The translations under genes were made by a program, and so were the position numbers. Positions 1 to 6,418 of a DNA stretch of 7,230 bases are shown here, in pieces. The first letter of the stretch is position 1; each line of letters opens with the position of its first letter. The DNA is taken from NCBI GenBank assembly GCA_934096785.1, contig CAKONA010000053.1:1-7230 (forward strand), given 5' to 3'. Source of the stretch: an uncultured Bacilli bacterium. GTDB taxonomy: Bacteria > Bacillota_I > Bacilli_A > RF39 > UBA660. A model generated the notes under the pieces. That model saw nothing but the letters and a program-made list of their open reading frames with translations. It made no database searches and was not told the DNA's origin.

Positions 1-300
1 TCCAAGTCCACTAGCATCTATATGTTCTTCTGAATATTTAAGTATTTTAACATTTACTTCATCTATTATTTCTTTTAGCCAGATTACTGCTTCTTCTTTA
101 GTACCGATACTTGATAGTTCAGCAAATCTTTTACCTAGTTCTGTTACTACTAGAGAGCTTGCAACTTCTCCAGCTTTATGTCCACCCATTCCATCTGCTA
201 CAACTAGTAAGTACTCATCTGACATATTTTTAATAATAGTTACTGAGTCTTCGTTGTGACTTCTTACTTTTCCTGGGTCTGTTTGATAACAAGTTTTCAT
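1..300 (-). CDS. prpC: PP2C-family Ser/Thr protein phosphatase, N-terminal 100 residues (3' end outside window)
   Basis: This is the start of a metal-dependent PP2C (PPM) phosphatase. Such enzymes remove phosphate from Ser/Thr residues in the cytoplasm and usually counteract a PASTA-domain kinase. I translated it directly from the ATG at 300. Near the N-terminus it reads TDPGKVRSHNEDS, the classic bacterial PrpC/Stp opening with Asp18, and then VVADGMGGHKAGEVAS at residues 33-48, whose Asp36-Gly37 supply the binuclear metal site. An SD (GAAGGTG) lies just upstream. The frame stays open to position 1, so only about 100 of the roughly 240 residues usual for the family are visible. It follows rlmN by 31 bp in the order rlmN-prpC, which is conserved in many Firmicutes (B. 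subtilis included) and is normally followed by prkC. Family assignment is firm; the kinase partner is inferred from context. Confidence 0.95.
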   Translation of the reverse strand, partial: MKTCYQTDPGKVRSHNEDSVTIIKNMSDEYLLVVADGMGGHKAGEVASSLVVTELGKRFAELSSIGTKEEAVIWLKEIIDEVNVKILKYSEEHIDASGLG

Positions 301-331
301 TTTTCACCTTCTTTTATTTTAATGTAAATTT

Positions 332-1351
332 TTATTCATTCATTTCATTTGCTCTTAATTGTCCACAGGCTGCTGATAGATTGCCGCCCATTTCCTTTCT
401 TATTGTTACATTTACATTATTTGATTTAAGTATATCATAAAAAGATTTTATTTTAAAGTCATTACTTCTTTTCATTGTAAAATTTGATGTCTCATTGTAA
501 GGAATTAGGTTTACATACATGAGTTTTTCCTTTACAAGGTTTGCTAGTTCTTGTGCACACTTGTCACTATCATTTATACCAGCAAGCATTATGTATTCTA
601 TAGTAACTCTTCTATTTGTTTTTTCTATGTAGTAGTCTAATGCATCCATTACTTCTTCTATTTTGTATGCATGGTTTATCTTCATTATTTTGTCTCTTAT
701 TTCATTGTTTGGAGCATGTAAACTAACTGCCAAGTTTACACCTGTCTCTAAATCAGCAAATTCATATATTTTAGGTACAAGGCCACAAGTAGATATTGTT
801 AAGTGTCTTTGTCCTATATTAATCATTTTATTATTAATTACTACACTTATGAATCTTTTAATATTATTAAAGTTATCAAATGGTTCTCCAATACCCATTA
901 CTACTATAGAGTCTATTCTTATGTTTTCATAGTTGCTTACTGTTATTACTTGGCCAACTAATTCTGAAAGTGTAAGGTCTCTTACTTTTTTAAGTCTTCC
1001 GCTTTCGCAAAAAGAACAACCCATATTACATCCTACTTGGCTTGATACACATAAGCTATAGCCATAGTCATGGTTCATAAGAACACATTCTACTCTATTA
1101 TGATCAGATAATTCTAAAAGATATTTGTTTGCTAAAGGAGAATTTTCTACTTTTACTACTTTTAGATTATTAAAATTAATTTTTTCATTGCAAAACTCTA
1201 TTAGTTTTTTACTAAGGTTTGTCATAGAATTAAAGTCATATACTTTTTTCTCATAAACCCATTCTATTATTTGAGTAGCATTGTATTTTTTAAATTCATT
1301 TTCTATTAGAAAACTCTCTAATTCTTCTTGTGTAAAATCATATATATTCAT
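332..1351 (-). CDS. rlmN: 23S rRNA (adenine(2503)-C(2))-methyltransferase RlmN
   Basis: RlmN is a radical SAM enzyme that methylates C2 of A2503 in 23S rRNA, and of A37 in some tRNAs, using two cysteines. The 339-residue protein has the family's normal length. CVSSQVGCNMGCSFC (residues 101-115) carries the CX3CX2C cluster ligands Cys108, Cys112 and Cys115, and Cys101 matches the conserved Cys118 position of E. coli RlmN. VVMGIGEP (150-157) is the GGEP-like SAM-binding strand. The end, GGNLSAACGQLRAN, places Cys329 where the methyl-carrying Cys355 of E. coli lies. An N-terminal HhH-like RlmN domain (about 1-90) precedes the radical SAM core. The start ATG at 1351 is preceded by AAGGAG, which overlaps the stop of the upstream lipoprotein remnant 10 bp away, so the genes are likely co-transcribed. 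Absence of the A8-methylating Cfr function is assumed from family resemblance. Confidence 0.97.
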   Translation of the reverse strand: MNIYDFTQEELESFLIENEFKKYNATQIIEWVYEKKVYDFNSMTNLSKKLIEFCNEKINFNNLKVVKVENSPLANKYLLELSDHNRVECVLMNHDYGYSLCVSSQVGCNMGCSFCESGRLKKVRDLTLSELVGQVITVSNYENIRIDSIVVMGIGEPFDNFNNIKRFISVVINNKMINIGQRHLTISTCGLVPKIYEFADLETGVNLAVSLHAPNNEIRDKIMKINHAYKIEEVMDALDYYIEKTNRRVTIEYIMLAGINDSDKCAQELANLVKEKLMYVNLIPYNETSNFTMKRSNDFKIKSFYDILKSNNVNVTIRKEMGGNLSAACGQLRANEMNE

Positions 1352-1361
1352 ATCATTCTCC

Positions 1362-1814
1362 TTAATATCCTAGTTTCTTTATTAAATCTTTGATTTCATT
1401 TTTATCTTCTTTATTTGCACTTATATAAATAAGTGTATTATCTATTCTAGATGTGTACATGTACATAAGTGATGTGGTTAATTCGTATATTTCATAGTTT
1501 TTACCACTTTCTTTATTTTCAGTTACTTCAGTGTCTTTGTTTGCTTCAAATTCTTCTTTTTCTGACATAAATAGTTCATGTGCTTTGGTACTATTTTCTA
1601 AGATATAGAAGTCTATTGTGTAACTTCCATTTGTGATGTATGCTCCACTTTAAAGGCCATCAATGATTGTGTCAATTGTGCCTTTTTCGTAAGTGTTTAC
1701 AGTGTATGTGTTAGTGTCAAATGATGAAGTGAATTCATCAGTAGTAATTGGCTTTTTAGTACATGCTGTTAAAAATACTAATGAAATAATAAGTATAGAT
1801 ATTTTCTTTTTCAT
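1362..1814 (-). pseudogene. Small lipoprotein gene interrupted by one in-frame TAA stop
   Basis: Reading from the ATG at 1814 gives a lipoprotein signal: Lys3-5, a hydrophobic stretch and the lipobox LTAC with Cys18. Polar sequence follows, and then TAA at 1652-1650 as codon 55. Past that stop the same frame continues without a shift to TAA at 1364-1362, so the intact frame would be 150 codons. The distal part starts SGAYITNGSYTIDFYILEN and ends TLIYISANKEDKNEIKDLIKKLGY-like sequence, which is coherent protein. The SD AAGGAGGA before 1814 is near perfect, and the ATG overlaps the stop of the radical SAM gene as ATGA, so the gene was translationally coupled. The ATG at 1568 has no SD, so the distal ORF is probably not expressed alone. 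I do not recognise a function. The stop may be a real nonsense mutation (for example from CAA, AAA or GAA) or an assembly error. Confidence 0.85.
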
Positions 1815-2791
1815 AGATTTCCTCCTTCAAAATTATATAACTTTTTACATAATGGATAGTTTCTTGTTCCTTCATGTATTTTTAGCTCATCTAAGTTTTC
1901 GTAGATGTTTAGTACTCTAAATCCATTTTTTCTTAATGTTTCATGATCAAATTCTTTAAATGCTGGACATGGTAATATAGTTCCATCGTATTTTATAACA
2001 AGTTTACTTAATCCTGCTGTACATTTGTGTTCAGTGTTTCCATTAAGAGGTATACCTATTCTTATATTACCATTAAATTCTTCTTTTGACTTCTCGAGTA
2101 TTCTTTTAAATTCTTCATAGTCCTCTTTTGTCATTTTAAGTAGTTCTTCGTTTGTTTTACCTCTTCCTTGAGGAACAAAGTTTAATAGACTTAAATTCTT
2201 TACTCCAGCTATGTTAAGTAGTTCTATTATTTCAGGAAGGCTTTTATAGTTAAGTTTCATTGGTACAAAGTGAATATCTGTCTCTAAACCTGATAAAGAT
2301 GCTCTAATTATAGAAGTAGATGCTTCACAGAAGTTATTTTTTCCCATTAATAATTTATATTCATGAGGACAATTTCCTTGAAAATCAAATACAATTTTAT
2401 CTAGACCTATTCTTTTTAATTCATTCATTTCTTCTTTAGAAATACTTGTAAATGCTTTCTTACTTATCATTTCCTTTAAGTAACAGTCTGGTAAATATGA
2501 TATTTCTTCATTAGAAACATTGTTCTTTTTAACTCCGCTTGTAAATAAGACTACTCTTATGTTTTTACTTTTAGCGTACTTTATCATTTTAAATAAATCA
2601 GGATTTAAGAATGGTTCTCCTCCTGAAATTGATAACTCTTCTATACCACCTTCATCTATTAGATGGTCTATTACCATTTTAAATGTATCAAATGTTATTA
2701 TATTGTTTTTATTAATGTTTGCACATGATGAACAAAAGATACATTCATTAGGACATTTCTGTATTATTTCAAAGCATAGGTCTTTTATCAT
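1811..2791 (-). CDS. Radical SAM enzyme with Twitch/SPASM-like C-terminal half-domain, function unassigned
   Basis: This 326-residue protein generates a 5'-deoxyadenosyl radical on a substrate I cannot name. QKCPNECIFCSSCA holds the CX3CX2C [4Fe-4S]-SAM motif (Cys13, Cys17, Cys20) with an extra Cys23, and SISGGEPF holds GGEP at 57-60. Near the C-terminus, Cys257-X12-Gly-X4-Cys275 fits the first half of the SPASM/Twitch signature, and one further Cys (315) follows in YPLCKKLYN. That suggests one auxiliary Fe-S cluster rather than the two of full SPASM enzymes. I chose ATG 2791 because GGGGAG lies 6 bases upstream; an in-frame TTG at 2830 would add 13 unconserved-looking residues and has no SD. 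The stop overlaps the lipoprotein start. MoaA/PqqE-like maturases are the nearest relatives by architecture. No precursor peptide is visible nearby. Confidence 0.9.
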   Translation of the reverse strand: MIKDLCFEIIQKCPNECIFCSSCANINKNNIITFDTFKMVIDHLIDEGGIEELSISGGEPFLNPDLFKMIKYAKSKNIRVVLFTSGVKKNNVSNEEISYLPDCYLKEMISKKAFTSISKEEMNELKRIGLDKIVFDFQGNCPHEYKLLMGKNNFCEASTSIIRASLSGLETDIHFVPMKLNYKSLPEIIELLNIAGVKNLSLLNFVPQGRGKTNEELLKMTKEDYEEFKRILEKSKEEFNGNIRIGIPLNGNTEHKCTAGLSKLVIKYDGTILPCPAFKEFDHETLRKNGFRVLNIYENLDELKIHEGTRNYPLCKKLYNFEGGNL

Positions 2792-2809
2792 GTTATTCTC
2801 CCCAGGAAT

Positions 2810-2818
2810 ATTATAGCA
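2810..2818 (-). promoter_or_regulatory. Possible extended -10 promoter for the radical SAM-lipoprotein-rlmN-prpC string
   Basis: Minus-strand TGCTATAAT is a perfect extended -10 (TGnTATAAT) just after the alaS terminator. No good -35 is visible 16-18 bases upstream, only T-rich sequence. The predicted start of transcription would fall at or inside the GGGGAG ribosome binding site at 2803-2798, leaving almost no leader. It may be fortuitous. Confidence 0.35.
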
Positions 2819-2828
2819 ATTTTTAGTC

Positions 2829-2852
2829 AAAAGAAAAAGTACTTTCGTACTT
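2829..2852 (-). terminator. Short intrinsic terminator at the end of alaS
   Basis: On the minus strand AAGTAC-GAAA-GTACTT forms a 6-bp stem closed by a GNRA-type GAAA loop, followed by TTTCTTTT. The first two stem bases belong to the alaS stop codon TAA. The stem is AT-rich, so termination is probably partial and read-through into the radical SAM gene is likely. Confidence 0.6.
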
Positions 2853-4596
2853 ATTCTAAGATAGCTTTTATTCTTCTAACACCTGCTGAAGATGCTTCTT
2901 CTTTTACTATTTTGAAGTGTCCAAGTTCACTTGTATTTTTAACGTGTGGACCTCCACAAAGTTCTTTTGAAATATTATCTCCGATTGTGTAAACTGTTAC
3001 GATGTCAGGATATTTTTCTATGAACATACATTCTGCTCCTGATTTAACAGCATCTTCTTTTTTCATTTCTTCTACTGTTACTGGAAGACTTTCGCTAATC
3101 CATTTGTTTACTAACTCTTCAGTCTTTTGTTTTTCTTCATCTGTTAGTTTATGATCACAACTAAAGTCAAATCTCATTCTTTCGTCTGTGATATTACTTC
3201 CTTTTTGATGTACATTTGGTCCTACTACTACTTTTAAAGCCGCATTTAAAAGGTGTGTTGCTGTATGGTATTTTGTTTCCATTTCACTGTTACCGCTAAG
3301 TCCACCTTTGAATTGACCAGCAGATGCAGTTCTTGATAATTCTTGATGTGCTTTAAATTTTGTTTTGAATCCTTCTTCATCAACTTTAAGCCCTCTTTCA
3401 TGAGCAAGTTCAACTGTTAATTCAATTGGAAATCCATAGGTATCATATAATCTAAATGCAGTAGTTGCATCTATATCTTTATTATCTCTTGTTACTTTTT
3501 CAAATTCTCTAAGACCTTTTTCAAGAGTTCTGTTGAATTTTTCTTTTTCGTTCTTTAACACTTCAAGAACAACATTCTTATTATCAGTAAGTTCTTTATA
3601 ATATTTTTCATATTTTGAGATATAAAGTGATGCGATTTGTTGTTCCCAATCAGAAGAAATATCTATTCCTAATTTCTTAGCATGTCTAATAGCACGTCTA
3701 ATTAATCTTCTTAAGATGTATCCTTGACCTACATTACTTGGTTTAACACCAGCATAGTCAGCGCTTATGAATACACTTGTTCTTAAGTGATCAGCGATAA
3801 TTCTCATACTTTTTTCATTACCTTCATATGGAAGATTACTTATTTTACTAATTAGTTCTATTACATCTTTAAATATGCTTGATAGGTAGTTATCATTTAC
3901 TCCTTCTAGAACTGATGTAATTCTTTCAAGTCCCATACCAGTGTCTACATTCTTTTTAGGTAGTTCTGTTATAATACCATCAGCACTCTTGTTATATTGC
4001 ATGAATACATCATTCCATATTTCTACCCATCTTTCATCTTCAGTATCAAATACTTCAGGAATTGGTTCATTACTTCTCCAGTAGAACATTTCTGAGTCTG
4101 GGCCACATGGACCTGATTCTCCTGCTATCCAGAAGTTATCATCTACTGTTTTAGCAATTCTTTCTTTCTTAATACCAAGACTTAACCATTTGTTATAAGA
4201 AGTTTCATCAAATGGAATGTTATCACTTCCTGCGTATACTGTTACTGCTAGTCTTTCTACTGGAATATTTAGAACTTCTGTTAAGAATTCAAAACTCCAT
4301 TCGATAGCTTCATCTTTGAAATAGTCTCCTAGTGACCAGTTACCTAACATTTCAAAGAATGTATGGTGATAAGTGTCTCCAATATTATCTAAGTCGTTTG
4401 TTCTAATACATTTTTGATAGTCACATAGTCTAGTTCCATATGGATGAGTTTGTCCCATTAGATATGGAATAAGTGGTTGCATACCAGCTGTATTAAATAA
4501 AACACTTGGATCGTTTTCAGGTACTACTGGGGCACTTGGTATTTGTTTGTGTCCTTTGCTTACAAAAAAGTCAATGTACAAATCTTTAATATTCAT
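2851..4596 (-). CDS. alaS: Alanyl-tRNA synthetase, short form lacking the beta-barrel insert and C-Ala domain
   Basis: AlaRS attaches alanine to tRNA-Ala in the cytoplasm. This protein has 581 residues against about 870-880 for ordinary bacterial AlaRS. The class II core is complete: motif 2 spans RTNDLDNIGDT to FFEMLGNWSLGDYFK (65-94), AGESGPCGPDSEMFYW is at 158-173, motif 3 GMGLER is at 220-225, and the tRNA-binding stretch GYILRRLIRRAIRHAKKLG is at 292-310. After TAFRLYDTYGFPIELT (379-394) a short linker passes straight into the editing domain, with zinc motifs HTATH (His444, His448) and CGGPH (Cys547, His551). The beta-barrel segment holding TPFYAESGGQVGD in E. coli is absent, and the protein ends just after GVRRIKAILE, without linker or C-Ala. 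I chose ATG 4596 because AGGAGGG precedes it; the ATG at 4632 lies in the T-box terminator. Expression is T-box controlled. It resembles the short AlaRS I recall from Patescibacteria. Confidence 0.95.
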   Translation of the reverse strand: MNIKDLYIDFFVSKGHKQIPSAPVVPENDPSVLFNTAGMQPLIPYLMGQTHPYGTRLCDYQKCIRTNDLDNIGDTYHHTFFEMLGNWSLGDYFKDEAIEWSFEFLTEVLNIPVERLAVTVYAGSDNIPFDETSYNKWLSLGIKKERIAKTVDDNFWIAGESGPCGPDSEMFYWRSNEPIPEVFDTEDERWVEIWNDVFMQYNKSADGIITELPKKNVDTGMGLERITSVLEGVNDNYLSSIFKDVIELISKISNLPYEGNEKSMRIIADHLRTSVFISADYAGVKPSNVGQGYILRRLIRRAIRHAKKLGIDISSDWEQQIASLYISKYEKYYKELTDNKNVVLEVLKNEKEKFNRTLEKGLREFEKVTRDNKDIDATTAFRLYDTYGFPIELTVELAHERGLKVDEEGFKTKFKAHQELSRTASAGQFKGGLSGNSEMETKYHTATHLLNAALKVVVGPNVHQKGSNITDERMRFDFSCDHKLTDEEKQKTEELVNKWISESLPVTVEEMKKEDAVKSGAECMFIEKYPDIVTVYTIGDNISKELCGGPHVKNTSELGHFKIVKEEASSAGVRRIKAILE

Positions 4597-4610
4597 ATTT
4601 TTCCCTCCTA

Positions 4611-4656
4611 AATAAAAAAGAATGGTACACAAGGAGTCATATAGACGGTACCATCC
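4611..4656 (-). terminator. T-box attenuator hairpin upstream of alaS
   Basis: GGATGGTAC (4656-4648) pairs with GTACCATTC (4628-4620), nine pairs including one G-T, followed by TTTTTTATT. The left arm is the T-box sequence itself, so antiterminator and terminator are mutually exclusive, as expected. Confidence 0.9.
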
Positions 4657-4795
4657 TTTAATTAACTTAATTAATGTAACGTATTTCCACGTGAGTGATT
4701 AGCTCATAAGAGAAAGTAGCTTCATTTATATTTATCTTACTAGTTTACACCAACCACTAGTTCTCTTCGAAGTAAATATAGATTACTCGTCTTTC
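4611..4795 (-). promoter_or_regulatory. Alanine-specific T-box riboswitch (leader of alaS)
   Basis: This leader senses uncharged tRNA-Ala and lets transcription reach alaS when alanine charging is low. Stem I closes with GAAAG (4795-4791) pairing CTTTC (4716-4712). The specifier bulge has AGTA on its 5' side and GAA-GCT-A (4723-4717) on its 3' side, so the specifier codon is GCU, alanine. An upper helix TATATTTA/TAAATATA leads to AGAGA (4765-4761) and a distal loop GGTTGGTG between two ACTAGT arms. A smaller helix (ACGT/ACGT near 4694-4680) precedes the T-box proper, AAAGGATGGTACCG (4659-4646). Its TGGT would pair with the 3' end ACCA of tRNA-Ala, in keeping with discriminator A73. Specifier, discriminator match and downstream gene agree. 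The leader appears compact but complete. Confidence 0.93.
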
Positions 4796-4805
4796 AATGT
4801 AATTG

Positions 4806-4834
4806 ATTTTATCAAAATATGTGAGAGATTGCAA
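4806..4834 (-). promoter_or_regulatory. Sigma-A type promoter of the T-box/alaS transcript
   Basis: On the minus strand TTGCAA (4834-4829), a 17-base spacer and TGATAAAAT, an extended -10 with hexamer TAAAAT at 4811-4806. The predicted start near 4799 lies a few bases before the first T-box helix, which supports the assignment. Confidence 0.85.
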
Positions 4835-4845
4835 GTATTTGTAAG

Positions 4846-4869
4846 AAAAAAACTGAAATTAATCAGTTT
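4846..4869 (-). terminator. Intrinsic terminator of the 480-residue BspA-like gene
   Basis: On the minus strand AAACTGA-TTAATT-TCAGTTT forms a 7-bp stem followed by a T-run, one base after the TAA stop at 4871. It insulates the surface-protein gene from the alaS promoter about 12 bases further on. Confidence 0.85.
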
Positions 4870-4870
4870 A

Positions 4871-6313
4871 TTAGTTTGTTTTTCGCGTGAAATAGCCTGG
4901 TGTACTTGCTGTATCAATGCGAGCGTATGTTTTATCTCTATATGAATCATTATATGTTGTACCATTTCCGCCTTTTAATTTTGTGTCTACACTAAACATG
5001 TTTGAACTTTCCGTTACATTTGAAACATCAAATTTTGTACTTACATAAATAGTTTCTAAGTTCTCCATACCACTAAACATACCGAACATATTTGTTACTT
5101 TACTTGTGTCAAAACTACTCAAATCTAATGATATTACTTTCATACCTGTAAACATAAATTGCATATCAGTAACATTGCTTGTATCGAAATTACTTATATC
5201 AATTTCTTTAAATTCAGATTGAGCGAACATATTATTCATTTCAGTCACTTTGCTTGTATCAAAATTCTCTAATCCTTTTATTTCAGTTGCTTTGGTTCTC
5301 CAAAACATACAATTCATAGTTGTAACATTACTTGTATCAAAACTACTTAAATCTAACGAACTTGCTTGACTTTCATAAAACATGTAATCCATTGATGATA
5401 TTTTACTTGTATTAAAGTTTTCTAAACCTTTTATTTCAGTAGCAGCACTTTCTTGAAACATATTACTCATATCAGTAACATTGCTTGTATCAAAATTACT
5501 TACATCTAATGATTTTGCTTTACTTCTAGAAAACATAAAACTCATACTAACAACTGGTTTATCATTTATATATGTACATGGTGCTTCCGTTACTGGAGCA
5601 GTACTTTCTTTATCAGTTAACATCACTCCCCAGCCATCTGTATTTATATTGGTCCATACAATATTATGGTTGCTATCATAATTTTGTTCTTGCATATATC
5701 TATATGTATAAGGGGCTTTTACGAATTCTGCTCCTTGAGTAAGTTCTCCATCATATGTACAATAAACAGGTTGTGGTGAAGTATCTTTGTATTCATCTAC
5801 TCCTAGAACTCCTGTGAAGTTTTTTCCTTGGTTATAGTTTTGGTCTTTACTTAGTTCTTTGAAAGTTACTGTTATAGTATAACGATGTGAGTATCCACTA
5901 GGAATATCCACTCCTTTTAATACCATATTCTTTGTAATTGGTGTTTCATCAAGCCCTTCACAATTTTCTTCAACATCACCATTTGCTTTTAATCTTTCAC
6001 AAGTTGCTGACATTACCATTTCATCATTTGTTATTTCATTCTTTAATACTTGCCATACTAAGTTATAACTTGTCTCTAATGTACCAGTATTTTTTACAGT
6101 GATAGTCTTTGTAGCTGTAGCTCCTGGTCTTGCATTTACTAGCTTTATTTCTGTGCCATCAGTATAAGTTAGTTCTAATGTACCAGTGCTTACTACTTGG
6201 TCTTTTACATTTTCTTGATTAACAGTAGCACTAAACCATGCATAAGTTGCTGTTGCTACAAGTGTTAGTCCTACTAATACACCTAGAGCTGTTAATAATA
6301 ATTTTTTATTCAT
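4871..6313 (-). CDS. Secreted BspA-like (DUF285) repeat surface protein with SipW-dependent-type signal peptide
   Basis: A 480-residue exported protein. Residues 1-25 form a SipW-dependent-type signal: Lys3-Lys4, a hydrophobic core, and ATYA before WFSATV, as in camelysin/TasA-like proteins, so a SipW-like signal peptidase probably cleaves it. Residues 26-175 look like the beta-rich domain that usually follows (STGTLELTYTDG, then a TVKNTGTLETSYNLVW-type strand). Residues 184-257 form a linker with Cys185 and Cys246 and the motif DGWGVMLTDKESTAPVT. Residues 260-440 carry seven 25-27-residue BspA-type leucine-rich repeats (LDLSSFDTSNVTxMxxMF). The end, GTTYNDSYRDKTYARID to PGYFTRKTN, is a capping segment. 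There is no LPxTG, transmembrane anchor or GW repeat, so retention may be through the N-terminal domain or partners. ATG 6313 has AAGGA upstream; the ATG at 6346 overlaps the promoter. Adhesion is known for relatives only. Confidence 0.92.
   Translation of the reverse strand: MNKKLLLTALGVLVGLTLVATATYAWFSATVNQENVKDQVVSTGTLELTYTDGTEIKLVNARPGATATKTITVKNTGTLETSYNLVWQVLKNEITNDEMVMSATCERLKANGDVEENCEGLDETPITKNMVLKGVDIPSGYSHRYTITVTFKELSKDQNYNQGKNFTGVLGVDEYKDTSPQPVYCTYDGELTQGAEFVKAPYTYRYMQEQNYDSNHNIVWTNINTDGWGVMLTDKESTAPVTEAPCTYINDKPVVSMSFMFSRSKAKSLDVSNFDTSNVTDMSNMFQESAATEIKGLENFNTSKISSMDYMFYESQASSLDLSSFDTSNVTTMNCMFWRTKATEIKGLENFDTSKVTEMNNMFAQSEFKEIDISNFDTSNVTDMQFMFTGMKVISLDLSSFDTSKVTNMFGMFSGMENLETIYVSTKFDVSNVTESSNMFSVDTKLKGGNGTTYNDSYRDKTYARIDTASTPGYFTRKTN
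4994..5536 (-). repeat. Seven tandem 75-81-bp BspA repeat units, partly duplicated as 153-bp pairs
   Basis: Units begin at the Met-Phe pairs at residues 260, 285, 311, 336, 362, 387 and 412. The first units alternate between SLD(L/V)S(S/N)FDTSNVT and TEIKGLENF(D/N)TSK. The DNA word tttcagt in the second type recurs exactly 153 bases apart (5281 and 5434), so a two-unit block was probably duplicated. The DNA resembles that at 6830-7219. Confidence 0.85.
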
Positions 6314-6336
6314 TTTTCTATTTTCCTTATAACAAG

Positions 6337-6345
6337 AGTATAACA
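6337..6345 (-). promoter_or_regulatory. Extended -10 promoter of the 480-residue BspA-like gene
   Basis: Minus-strand TGTTATACT is an extended -10 with hexamer TATACT. The -35 region (near TATCTA) is poor. The start of transcription would be near 6330, giving a leader of about 17 bases that contains the AAGGA ribosome binding site. This argues that translation begins at 6313 and not at the ATG overlapping the -10. Confidence 0.6.
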
Positions 6346-6385
6346 TAATAAGATGAAAATAGATAGTTCTTTTTGAAAATGTTTC

Positions 6386-6412
6386 AAAAGAAAAGACATC
6401 ATTTGATGTCTT
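6386..6412 (-). terminator. Intrinsic terminator after the 41-residue membrane protein
   Basis: On the minus strand AAGACATC-AAAT-GATGTCTT makes a perfect 8-bp stem with a 4-base loop, followed by TTCTTTT. It begins 7 bases after the stop at 6419 and confirms the small ORF as a separate transcription unit end. Confidence 0.88.
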
Positions 6413-6418
6413 ATTGAT

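Noticed and set aside
1362..1568. Stand-alone 68-residue gene starting at the ATG at 1568
   Set aside because: No SD precedes it, and the same frame extends upstream through a single TAA to a lipoprotein start with a near-perfect SD. It is the distal half of a broken gene.
1811..1813. Mycoplasma-type code with TGA as tryptophan
   Set aside because: All Trp codons in the long genes are TGG, and TGA ends the radical SAM gene exactly where the next gene begins.
2792..2830. Longer radical SAM start at TTG 2830
   Set aside because: No SD is present, the extra 13 residues cross a promoter-like sequence, and ATG 2791 has GGGGAG at correct spacing.
4597..4632. Longer alaS start at ATG 4632
   Set aside because: It lies inside the T-box terminator hairpin. 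ATG 4596 has AGGAGGG and begins with the usual AlaRS N-terminus.
4660..4677. TTAATTAAGTTAATTAA direct repeat as a protein-binding site
   Set aside because: It lies inside the T-box leader, is very AT-rich, and is adequately explained as linker or helix sequence before the T-box.
4783..4965. 60-residue minus-strand ORF reaching the T-box leader
   Set aside because: It overlaps the end of the BspA-like gene in another frame, the terminator and the alaS promoter, and has no SD or protein-like features. It is a shadow.
4994..5536. CRISPR-like array from regularly spaced repeats
   Set aside because: The repeats stay in one reading frame with a 75-78-bp period, encode BspA leucine-rich units, and have no unique spacers.
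663..5681. Plus-strand ORFs (663-932, 1693-1920, 2520-2816, 5481-5681)
   Set aside because: All lie opposite well-supported minus-strand genes and encode hydrophobic low-complexity sequence expected from antisense reading of AT-rich genes.
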